Shown piece after piece: positions 1 to 5,642 of a stretch of DNA of 5,780 bases. Under the pieces are notes generated by a model. It saw only the letters and a program-made list of their open reading frames with translations. It was not told the origin of the DNA and made no database searches. A program made the position numbers and the translations under genes. How positions within the stretch are numbered: the first letter of the stretch is position 1; each line of letters begins with the position of its first letter. Origin of the DNA: UBA4744 sp035282865 (GTDB taxonomy: Bacteria; Actinomycetota; Acidimicrobiia; Spongiisociales; UBA4744); NCBI GenBank assembly GCA_035282865.1, contig DATEVB010000212.1, forward strand, positions 1 to 5,780, given 5' to 3'.

Positions 1-1
1 A

Positions 2-265
2 GGCATCGTGATGATCGGGGAGATCGGTGGGGACGCTGAGGAGCAGGCTGCCGCCTACATCAATGACCACGTCGACAAGCCGGTCGTGGCCTATGTGGCC
101 GGTGTGACGGCCCCGCCCGGAAAGAAGATGGGGCACGCCGGCGCCATCATCTCCGGTTCCAAGGGAACAGCCGGAGCCAAGATGGACGCCCTACGGTCGG
201 CCGGGGCCGTCGTGCTGGACGACCCAACGCAGATCGGCCGGGCAATGGCCGACGCCCTCGGGTAG
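2..265 (+). CDS. sucD: Succinyl-CoA synthetase (ADP-forming) alpha subunit, 3' end (partial)
   Basis: This is the last 87 codons of the alpha subunit of succinyl-CoA synthetase, the cytoplasmic TCA-cycle enzyme that interconverts succinyl-CoA and succinate with nucleotide phosphorylation. The 5' part lies outside the window, and the reading frame is open through the left edge. The family is recognised from GEIGG near the start, KPVV followed by AGVTAP, and MGHAGAII. In this family the His of MGHAGAI is the residue phosphorylated during catalysis (codon at 134-136), and the Glu of GEIGG (codon at 20-22) contacts that phosphohistidine; both are present. The C-terminal end (GAVVLDDPTQIGRAMADALG) has the usual length. 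The gene stops with two consecutive in-frame TAG codons (263-268). sucC would be expected just upstream. Nothing suggests the gene is damaged. The family call is secure. Confidence 0.97.
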   Translation, partial: GIVMIGEIGGDAEEQAAAYINDHVDKPVVAYVAGVTAPPGKKMGHAGAIISGSKGTAGAKMDALRSAGAVVLDDPTQIGRAMADALG

Positions 266-287
266 TAGGCAACGGTGCGGTGCCACC

Positions 288-313
288 CGACGCCCCACTA
301 CCGGGGGGCGTCG
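288..313 (+). terminator. Hairpin downstream of sucD, possible terminator
   Basis: A perfect 9-bp inverted repeat (CGACGCCCC at 288-296, GGGGCGTCG at 305-313) encloses an 8-nt loop, starting 20 nt after the second sucD stop codon. Its position and GC-rich stem fit the end of the suc transcript. No T-tract follows, so it is not a canonical intrinsic terminator; it could stabilise the mRNA 3' end or act with Rho. Low-to-moderate confidence in the terminator role, high confidence in the inverted repeat. Confidence 0.5.
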
Positions 314-333
314 CAGGAACCTGCCACCGGTAA

Positions 334-618
334 TCCGAAACTGGAGCCAGCCCTCATCCCTGGCTGTTCTGGCTCGGAGTCGGCGGGCCTTTGCTGGTAT
401 CGGCGTGGGACCGAGGAGCGATCCGGGCGACTGCATTCCTGGTGGGCTTCTACGGTCTGCTGGTCGGGAGCAAGCTCACTCTGGCCTGGGGCGTTGCACG
501 CGGGAGGCGATCTCTCAGCCTGGCCTGGTACCGGCGGATCCTGACCGGCAGCGGAGGCTTACCGGTTGTGCTCGGAGGCGTGTTGATCTGGCAGGCGGGG
601 GCCGGCCGGTTTGGTTAG
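334..618 (+). pseudogene. LysE/RhtB-type amino-acid exporter, C-terminal remnant
   Basis: The frame opens after a TAA at 331-333 and ends at TAG 616-618, about 94 codons. Its translation resembles the C-terminal half of LysE/RhtB-family exporters (inner-membrane amino-acid efflux proteins, normally about 200 residues). It has SPHPWLFWLGVGGPLL, then a helix with FLVGFYGLLVGSKLTLAW, a basic GRR loop and a last hydrophobic segment ending in GGVLIWQAG. That is about three membrane segments where the full family has about six. Only 68 bp separate the sucD stop from this frame, and I see no N-terminal half in any frame there. No ATG or GTG precedes the homologous segment and no ribosome site is visible; the first usable start is TTG 391, inside the homology. 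I read it as a 5'-truncated gene. A short expressed membrane peptide from TTG 391 is the alternative. Its stop codon overlaps that of the convergent MFS gene. Confidence 0.6.
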
Positions 619-1934
619 GCCGACGGCGGGTTTGTCTCCTCCTCGACGTCATGGGCAACTCTTTCGAGCGGCCGGAGCACCAGCCACGAGTAGGTGATCC
701 CGGTGGCATAGAGTGCCAGCATGGCGGCAAACAGGACGAGGAACCCGGTCTCGAAGCCGAGCGCCTCACGCACCAAGCCTGATGCAAGCGGTGCGATCAC
801 CCATCCGGTCGCCCAGACCATGTTCTCGGCTGCTGCCAGCGAAGGGCGCCATGCTTCTTTGACTTGTTCCATGGTGAACGCGGCGTAGATCGGATTGGCG
901 GCGTTCATCAACGCCGATCGGACAAACAGGGCTATCGCCACGGCCGCGAAGCTGCTGGAGAAGCCGAGCATGGCGATGAAGGGGAGGGACAGCCCCTGAA
1001 CCAGGACGATGCTCGTTACTTTCCCCAGCCGTTCGGCGATGAGCGGCTGGGTCATCACGGCCAGGGCCATGCCCAGCTGTGACCAGGCGAACACCGCTCC
1101 CAGGGTGGAAAAGGCAACACCAAACTTGCCCTCGATGAAGATGTTGAGGAAAGGGATGATCAGACCGGCCCCGAGGCCGATCAACGCATTGGGCGCCAGC
1201 AGTTTGATGAAAATGGGCCGGGCTTGGCGCGGGATGTGCCACAACGGTCCGCGGCCGGGCTCGTCCGGTTTGACCTCGCCCGACCGTAGCAGAGGGAGGG
1301 CTGCCAGCATGTACATGAGTCCGGACAGGATCACGGTCCACTGGATCGCCTCCAGGCTCTTCGGTTCGACATCGACCAACCGGGCGAAGAGATCGGGCAT
1401 CCGGCCGCCGATCAGGCTGCCGAGGAACCCTGCGATCAGTTGGGCGGCGAACTGAGCGGAAAACAAGTACGTGCGATTGGAGGCCGGCTCCAACGCCGTC
1501 ATCAAAGGCGAGGGGACGACCCAGAACGCCATCCCACCCACGCCGACCAGCACTACGGCGCCGATAACCAGCCCGGTCGCTTCGACGAACCCGAGCACGA
1601 TGAGCCCTGCCCCGGCCGCTACCGCCGCGATGCGGAGGGTGCGAATGAACCCCAACCGTTCGGCCAATCGAGCCACGGGAAGCGCCAAAACGATCGCCAC
1701 CATGTTGGGGATGGCGTTGGCGGCGCCCACCATTGAGTCGGAGAATCCGAGGTTCTCAAAAAGGAAGTTGAGGTACAGCCAGGTCACAGAGAAGGCGAAG
1801 CCCCACAGGAAAGCGGAAGCAAGGAATCGCCGGGAATCGGTGGTGAACGTGCGGAGCCTGGACAAAGTTTGCACGGCGCCAGATTGTAGGCTTTCTGACC
1901 CCTGGTCCGGCCGTACTGCTCCTAGACTCACCAT
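615..1934 (-). CDS. Major facilitator superfamily (MFS) transporter
   Basis: A 439-residue inner-membrane secondary transporter; the substrate cannot be told from sequence. It has about 12 hydrophobic segments in two halves: the first from residue 38 (LASAFLWGFAFSVTWLYLNF) to about 216, then a polar central loop at 217-240 (RSGEVKPDEPGRGP), then the second half to about 421. Loop 2-3 carries a degenerate MFS motif A, PVARLAERLG (86-95), and its repeat PLIAERLGK (297-305) sits in loop 8-9. NAANPIYAAF (344-353) is a distinctive segment in helix 10. The ATG at 1934 is used here because it is the only ATG ahead of the first helix, but it has no Shine-Dalgarno sequence and leaves an unusual 37-residue polar N-tail. 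GTG at 1874 (Val21), 8 nt after a TACAAT element, is a serious alternative. The gene is transcribed divergently from lemA. Family sure, function unknown. Confidence 0.9.
   Translation of the reverse strand: MVSLGAVRPDQGSESLQSGAVQTLSRLRTFTTDSRRFLASAFLWGFAFSVTWLYLNFLFENLGFSDSMVGAANAIPNMVAIVLALPVARLAERLGFIRTLRIAAVAAGAGLIVLGFVEATGLVIGAVVLVGVGGMAFWVVPSPLMTALEPASNRTYLFSAQFAAQLIAGFLGSLIGGRMPDLFARLVDVEPKSLEAIQWTVILSGLMYMLAALPLLRSGEVKPDEPGRGPLWHIPRQARPIFIKLLAPNALIGLGAGLIIPFLNIFIEGKFGVAFSTLGAVFAWSQLGMALAVMTQPLIAERLGKVTSIVLVQGLSLPFIAMLGFSSSFAAVAIALFVRSALMNAANPIYAAFTMEQVKEAWRPSLAAAENMVWATGWVIAPLASGLVREALGFETGFLVLFAAMLALYATGITYSWLVLRPLERVAHDVEEETNPPSA
1883..1888 (-). promoter_or_regulatory. Candidate -10 element (TACAAT) for the 615-1934 MFS gene
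   Basis: On the minus strand this reads TACAAT, one mismatch from the TATAAT consensus. It lies inside the first 20 codons of the longest MFS frame. If it is a -10 box, transcription would begin near 1876, within a few bases of the in-frame GTG at 1874, giving a leaderless or near-leaderless mRNA, a form common in Actinobacteria. No good -35 hexamer is found 16-18 nt upstream. The match alone could be chance. Confidence 0.4.
1923..1928 (+). promoter_or_regulatory. Candidate -10 element (TAGACT) for lemA
   Basis: TAGACT fits the TANNNT actinobacterial -10 pattern and would start transcription near 1935, giving a roughly 20-nt leader that contains the GGAGGGG ribosome site. No convincing -35 sequence is seen at the usual distance. 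It is the best-placed candidate in the short gap, but weak on sequence alone. Confidence 0.3.
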
Positions 1935-1943
1935 CAGTCGATC

Positions 1944-1950
1944 GGAGGGG
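1944..1950 (+). promoter_or_regulatory. Ribosome binding site of lemA (GGAGGGG)
   Basis: GGAGGGG ends 4 nt before GTG 1955 (6 nt counting from the GGAGG core). It selects GTG 1955 over the out-of-frame ATG at 1951 and the in-frame GTG at 1964. Confidence 0.8.
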
Positions 1951-1954
1951 ATGC

Positions 1955-2503
1955 GTGGGTTATGTGATTGCCGGTGTCGTGGTCGTCGTCCTGGTGGGGG
2001 CGGTCATCGGCATCTACAACGGGCTGGTCCGGTTGCGCAACCGGGCGGACAATGCCTGGGCACAGGTCGATGTCCAGCTGAAACGGCGCTACGACCTGAT
2101 TCCGAATCTGGTCGAAACCGTCAAGGGTTATGCCGGTCATGAGAAGTCCACCTTTGAGCGAGTCGTCGAGGCGAGGAACCGGGCGGTGGCGGCGGGGACG
2201 GTTGAGGAACAGGCCCAGGCCGAGAACGTCCTCACGGGTGCCCTGCGGCAACTCTTCGCGCTTGCCGAGTCGTATCCGGACCTGAAAGCAAGCCAGAACT
2301 TCTCCGAGTTGCAGGCGCAGCTGGCCGAGACTGAGAACAAGATCGCGGTGTCCAGACAGATCTACAACGACTCCGTGCTGACGTTCAACAACCGGGTGCA
2401 GACGGTGCCGTCCAACATGGTCGCCGCAATGACCGGTTTCACGGTCAAGCCTTTCTTCGAGGCTCCCGACGAGGCGGAAGAGACGCCGGAGGTACGCTTC
2501 TGA
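1955..2503 (+). CDS. lemA: LemA family membrane-anchored protein
   Basis: A 182-residue LemA-family protein, widespread in bacteria with no settled biochemical role. The N-terminus is a single hydrophobic helix (residues 4-20), followed by basic residues (RLRNR), so a membrane-anchored topology is likely; the remainder should form the family's long alpha-helical bundle. The diagnostic block is at residues 32-63: DNAWAQVDVQLKRRYDLIPN, then LVETVKGYAGHE. SRQIYNDSV, FNNRVQ and the PSN motif mark the end of the conserved domain, with a short acidic tail (EAPDEAEETPEVRF). Length matches the family. The start is GTG 1955, set by the GGAGGGG site just ahead. Its stop codon overlaps the proposed start of the DUF2207 gene, so the two form an operon. 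This neighbour pairing recurs in other bacteria, implying a shared envelope-related role, but that is inference. Confidence 0.95.
   Translation: MGYVIAGVVVVVLVGAVIGIYNGLVRLRNRADNAWAQVDVQLKRRYDLIPNLVETVKGYAGHEKSTFERVVEARNRAVAAGTVEEQAQAENVLTGALRQLFALAESYPDLKASQNFSELQAQLAETENKIAVSRQIYNDSVLTFNNRVQTVPSNMVAAMTGFTVKPFFEAPDEAEETPEVRF
2488..2492 (+). promoter_or_regulatory. Ribosome binding site inside lemA for the DUF2207 gene (GGAGG)
   Basis: GGAGG lies in the last codons of lemA, 7 nt before CTG 2500, which is optimal spacing. It decides the start: no ATG, GTG or TTG lies at a suitable distance in the downstream frame, while CTG 2500 gives a complete signal peptide. A second purine run (GAGGAGG, 2502-2508) follows but faces no usable in-frame start. 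Confidence 0.6.
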
Positions 2504-4371
2504 GGAGGATCGGGCGGCTTCGATCATTCGGTCTCGTCGCCCTTCTGGCGGTGCTGTTCTCGCTGCTGGCTGCCGTGCCGGCCGCCGCCAAGTCGTTCAA
2601 TCTCACCAACACGGACGTCGAGATCGTCGTCGAGCCGGATGGGTCGGTTTCGGTCGTCGAGCACATCACCTACGACTTCGATGATCTGTTCACGGGAGCC
2701 TGGCGCGACATCCCGTTGCGAGCCGGGGAGGAGGTGGTCGACGTCCAGGTGGGCGAGGAGGGTTTCGCCTATCGACCCGGTGCTGCAACGGAACTCGGCT
2801 CGCAAGGCGATCCGGGGACCTTCGGGGTTGAACAACGGGCCGGGTTCGTCCGGGTCGTGTGGCACTACGACGCCTTTGTAGAAGCCCGCACCTTTACCAT
2901 CAGTTACAGGATGCTGGGACTGGCCGTCGCATACGACGACGTGGTGGACGTCAATCTGAAAGTGTGGGGCGATCAGTGGGACCAGCCGCTCGGACACCTC
3001 TTTGCCACGATGGACCTGCCCGGGGACCAGGCTCCGGCCGACGTGCGAGTGTGGGGTCACCCTCGCTGGGTCAACGGAGCGACATCGCTGGGGGCAGACG
3101 GCGTCTCTCCGAGTCTGACCGCCGAAGGCATTCCGGCCGGCCAATGGGTTGAGCTGCGGGTGGTGTTCCCTCGCTCCGACCTGCCGTCGACTGAAGGGGC
3201 GAGCGTCATCTCCGGGAACGGTCTGGGTGAGATTCTCGCCTACGAAGAAGCGCAGGGCGATCAGGCTGCTACCGATCGAACCCTTCTCATCTTCCTGGTG
3301 GCAACGCTCGGCCTTTTGGCCTTCTTGCCGGCCACGCTGGCCGCGGCGATCATCTACCGCCGTCACGGGCGCGAGCCGGATGTCGCCTACGACCGGGAAT
3401 ACGAACAGGAGCCACCTTCCAAGCATCCCCCCGCCGTGATCGGAGGTCTGCTGCGGCAAGGCCCGGTCGGTACCGAAGACTTCGTCGCCACGATGTTCGA
3501 TTTGATCCGCCGCGGTGCCCTCAGCGCCCAGCCGGCGACGGTCGAGAAGAAGACATGGATGGGGCTCCGTCGTGAGGACATCTCCGATCTGGAGATCGGA
3601 CTCGCCGACGTTGCCCTCGCCGGCGGTGCGGTTGAGAAGCCGGTGATGGACATCCTGAAGAGGGTTCTTTCGGACGGCCCTCTCCCACTAACCGAGTTCC
3701 GGCACGAGATACGTGACGCCGCGACTGCCAACGCCGAAAGCTACGACAAGTTCGAGAGTGAAGCCGGCAAAGAGCTGGTACGGCTCGGCCTGTTGGATCG
3801 GAGCGGCGCCAAGCCGCTCGCTTGGGCCATCGGCATCCTCATCGTCATCTTCGCGGTTGTGTATCCCTTCTGGGCCGCCGTGGCCGGATCACGGTGGGCG
3901 CCGTTCCTGGTACCCGGTTTGATCGTCGCTTTCGTCATCAACATCGCCATCGTGGCCGTATTCGGATTCCGCCGGACGGGTTGGGTGAAGCGCACCGATC
4001 AGGGTGCTTTGTTGGCGGTGCGCTGGCAGGCTTTCAAACGATATCTCCAGGATTTCAGCCGTCTGCATGAGGCACCCCCGATCGCCCTTGACCTTTGGGA
4101 TGAGTATCTCGTTTATGCCATCACCCTGGGAGTGGCCGACGACGTATTGGAGGCCGCCCGGATCCACGCCCCGGAGGAACTTGCCCAGACGAGTCACATC
4201 TACTGGTACGGCAATCACGGGTTTTCCGGCGGCCACTCGACCAACGCCCTGGCCGGGTTGCAGTCGGCTCTGAGTGGTGCCTTCGCCCCGCCGAGCTCAT
4301 CGGGCGGCGGAGGCGGCTTCAGCGGTGGCGGCGGAGGGGGCGGCGGAGGAGGCGGCGGTGGAGCCTGGTGA
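2500..4371 (+). CDS. DUF2207-type membrane protein with polyglycine C-terminus
   Basis: A 623-residue predicted envelope protein of the DUF2207 family; molecular function unknown. From CTG 2500 it starts with a textbook signal peptide: basic n-region (RRIGRLRS), hydrophobic core (residues 10-28) and an AAA cleavage site before Lys31. Residues 31-260 form a beta-rich exported domain (DVEIVVEPDGSVSVVEHITY, then WRDIPLR). A membrane helix at 264-286 leads to the YRRHGREPD segment and a cytoplasmic region. Two further helices lie at 439-463 and 467-490, followed by a second soluble stretch with LWDEYLVYAITLGVADDV (532-549). The end is five Gly, FS, thirteen Gly, then Ala-Trp, a low-complexity tail usual for this family. 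The only standard start nearby, GTG 2551, would remove the n-region and half the hydrophobic core, and lacks a ribosome site. The overlap with lemA (CTGA) points to translational coupling. Family confident; start codon less so. Confidence 0.9.
   Translation: MRRIGRLRSFGLVALLAVLFSLLAAVPAAAKSFNLTNTDVEIVVEPDGSVSVVEHITYDFDDLFTGAWRDIPLRAGEEVVDVQVGEEGFAYRPGAATELGSQGDPGTFGVEQRAGFVRVVWHYDAFVEARTFTISYRMLGLAVAYDDVVDVNLKVWGDQWDQPLGHLFATMDLPGDQAPADVRVWGHPRWVNGATSLGADGVSPSLTAEGIPAGQWVELRVVFPRSDLPSTEGASVISGNGLGEILAYEEAQGDQAATDRTLLIFLVATLGLLAFLPATLAAAIIYRRHGREPDVAYDREYEQEPPSKHPPAVIGGLLRQGPVGTEDFVATMFDLIRRGALSAQPATVEKKTWMGLRREDISDLEIGLADVALAGGAVEKPVMDILKRVLSDGPLPLTEFRHEIRDAATANAESYDKFESEAGKELVRLGLLDRSGAKPLAWAIGILIVIFAVVYPFWAAVAGSRWAPFLVPGLIVAFVINIAIVAVFGFRRTGWVKRTDQGALLAVRWQAFKRYLQDFSRLHEAPPIALDLWDEYLVYAITLGVADDVLEAARIHAPEELAQTSHIYWYGNHGFSGGHSTNALAGLQSALSGAFAPPSSSGGGGGFSGGGGGGGGGGGGGAW
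4303..4362 (+). repeat. GGN-rich tract encoding the polyglycine tail
   Basis: Twenty codons, eighteen of them glycine (5, then Phe-Ser, then 13), in mixed GGC/GGA/GGT/GGG usage. The mixed third bases argue for selection on the peptide rather than pure DNA slippage, though such a tract is prone to length variation. Confidence 0.85.
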
Positions 4372-4378
4372 GGCCTGC

Positions 4379-5626
4379 TCACACGTCGGGCGGGGCAGCG
4401 TCTGGTGGGACTGCCGCACTCTCGCCCGGGATCATCGAGGTTCCTCCTAGACGGCGCCGGGGGATGGTCGGTGGTGCAACGGGATTGGCCCGATCCCAGA
4501 AGGCGTACACCAAACCGCCGGCCAGCATCCAACCGGCGGCCGCCAGGAACATCGATGAGTAGCTGCCGAAACGGATGATGGTGCCGAATGCCGGGCCGCC
4601 CAGCAAGGCACCCACATCGAATAACCCGGTAAAGATCGCCATCGCCGATCCCCGGTCCGCATCGGCAGCCCTCGACACGACCATACCCATGACGATCGGG
4701 AACGCATAGCCGTGTCCGGCGCCACACAAGACACCGGCCACGGTCACCGCTCCGTTACCGGAGGCGGAGGCGAGGACCATGAACCCCAACACCATCGAAC
4801 CGAGGGCGGGGTAGAGGACACGTTTTGGCCCGACCCGATCGGGAAACCAGGCGCCGAACAGCCTGAGTCCTATGGCGGTTGCGGCGTACGCCGAGAAGAA
4901 CAGGCCGACCGACCCGATGCCGGTGTCGATGACGAAGGTCTTGAGAAACGTGAAGTACGCCGTGAGTGCCAGGGAAAACACCAGCGTGACCCACCAGAGT
5001 GGCAAGAGGTTCCGCTGCGTTACCGACGCGAAAAACCGTTGGGGCCGTTCACCGGGCCCTCCGGTTAGGTGCGATTCGGGAAGGGGGAGCGACAGGAGCA
5101 GCGCCAGGATCCCGAAACCGAGCACTACGACGAAGAAGACGTGGAAGTCCCACCGTGCCAGCACGACGTCGCCGAGCACCCCTCCGATGGCAATCGGCAA
5201 CATCCCGGAGATCCCGAACAGAGCGATCCCTTCGGTGCGTCGCGAGGCCGGAACCTGGTCGGCGCCGTAGGTGAATAGAGCCGTGAAGAGCAGCGCCTCG
5301 GCGAACCCGTGGGTGATACGAACGGCGTACAGCCAGACTCCCAAGTGGTTGACGGTCAGGTAGAGCGCCAGGACTCCAACGTTCAAGAGATTTCCGAGCC
5401 GGATCACAGGTCGCCGCCCCCGCTCGTCCATGGCTCGACCAACCGAAGGCCGGACGGCTATCGATGCCACCGCGGTGAGTCCAACGATCAGTCCGATCTC
5501 GACCTCGCCGGCGCCCATACTCAAGAGGAAGCCCGGGAAGTGGAGGAACATCGTGAATGCCATACCCTGGACGAGATTGGCAAGCCAGGCCAGCACGAAG
5601 GGACGGGTCAGGAGGCGATCGGTCAC
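4379..5626 (-). CDS. Major facilitator superfamily (MFS) transporter
   Basis: A 415-residue inner-membrane secondary transporter of the MFS, drug/sugar-efflux-like in general appearance; the substrate is not predictable. About 12 hydrophobic segments run from residue 9 to about 377, with a polar central loop at 183-205 (PESHLTGGPGERPQRF). The canonical motif A is clear in loop 2-3: GRAMDERGRRPV (63-74). A related segment, FGAWFPDRVGPKRV (257-270), sits in loop 8-9. SGMLPIAIGGVLGD (140-153) is motif-C-like in helix 5, a feature associated with antiporters. The tail after 378 is proline-rich and likely cytoplasmic. The start is GTG 5626: it places Met only a few residues before helix 1 and sits at the predicted transcription start of a TAACCT -10 element. 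There is no nearby ribosome site, so a leaderless mRNA is likely. The gene ends 7 bp from the convergent DUF2207 gene. Confidence 0.92.
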   Translation of the reverse strand: MTDRLLTRPFVLAWLANLVQGMAFTMFLHFPGFLLSMGAGEVEIGLIVGLTAVASIAVRPSVGRAMDERGRRPVIRLGNLLNVGVLALYLTVNHLGVWLYAVRITHGFAEALLFTALFTYGADQVPASRRTEGIALFGISGMLPIAIGGVLGDVVLARWDFHVFFVVVLGFGILALLLSLPLPESHLTGGPGERPQRFFASVTQRNLLPLWWVTLVFSLALTAYFTFLKTFVIDTGIGSVGLFFSAYAATAIGLRLFGAWFPDRVGPKRVLYPALGSMVLGFMVLASASGNGAVTVAGVLCGAGHGYAFPIVMGMVVSRAADADRGSAMAIFTGLFDVGALLGGPAFGTIIRFGSYSSMFLAAAGWMLAGGLVYAFWDRANPVAPPTIPRRRLGGTSMIPGESAAVPPDAAPPDV

Positions 5627-5632
5627 GGATGC

Positions 5633-5638
5633 AGGTTA
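5633..5638 (-). promoter_or_regulatory. Candidate -10 element (TAACCT) for a leaderless MFS gene
   Basis: On the minus strand TAACCT (TANNNT pattern) ends 6 nt before GTG 5626, so the expected +1 falls on the G of the start codon. The nearest Shine-Dalgarno-like run (GGAGAGG, complement of 5643-5649) is 16 nt away, too far for initiation, which supports leaderless translation. The -35 region lies in the repeat array and shows no clear hexamer. Confidence 0.5.
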
Positions 5639-5642
5639 GATA

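Noticed and set aside
602..622. GC-rich palindrome CCGGCCGG and a 5-bp stem (603-607 with 618-622) near the convergent stop codons, as a possible bidirectional terminator
   Set aside because: The stem is short, the loop is 10 nt and there is no T-tract on either strand; such pairing is expected by chance in this composition.
1934..2527. 197-codon minus-strand open frame opposite lemA
   Set aside because: It mirrors lemA almost exactly and has no protein-like pattern; lemA has clear family motifs and a ribosome site.
2524..3459. 311-codon minus-strand open frame opposite the DUF2207 gene
   Set aside because: Its composition (Arg, Gly, His and Gln rich, no recognisable domain) is typical of an antisense shadow in high-GC DNA; the plus-strand frame has a signal peptide, membrane helices and family motifs.
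4215..4727. 170-codon minus-strand frame with a polyproline run
   Set aside because: The polyproline is simply the complement of the polyglycine tract of the DUF2207 gene, and the rest is out of frame with the MFS gene.
615..5626. The two MFS genes plus lemA-DUF2207 as one dedicated export system
   Set aside because: The MFS genes are on the opposite strand, have their own likely promoters and show no feature tying them to LemA or DUF2207; adjacency alone does not support a joint system.
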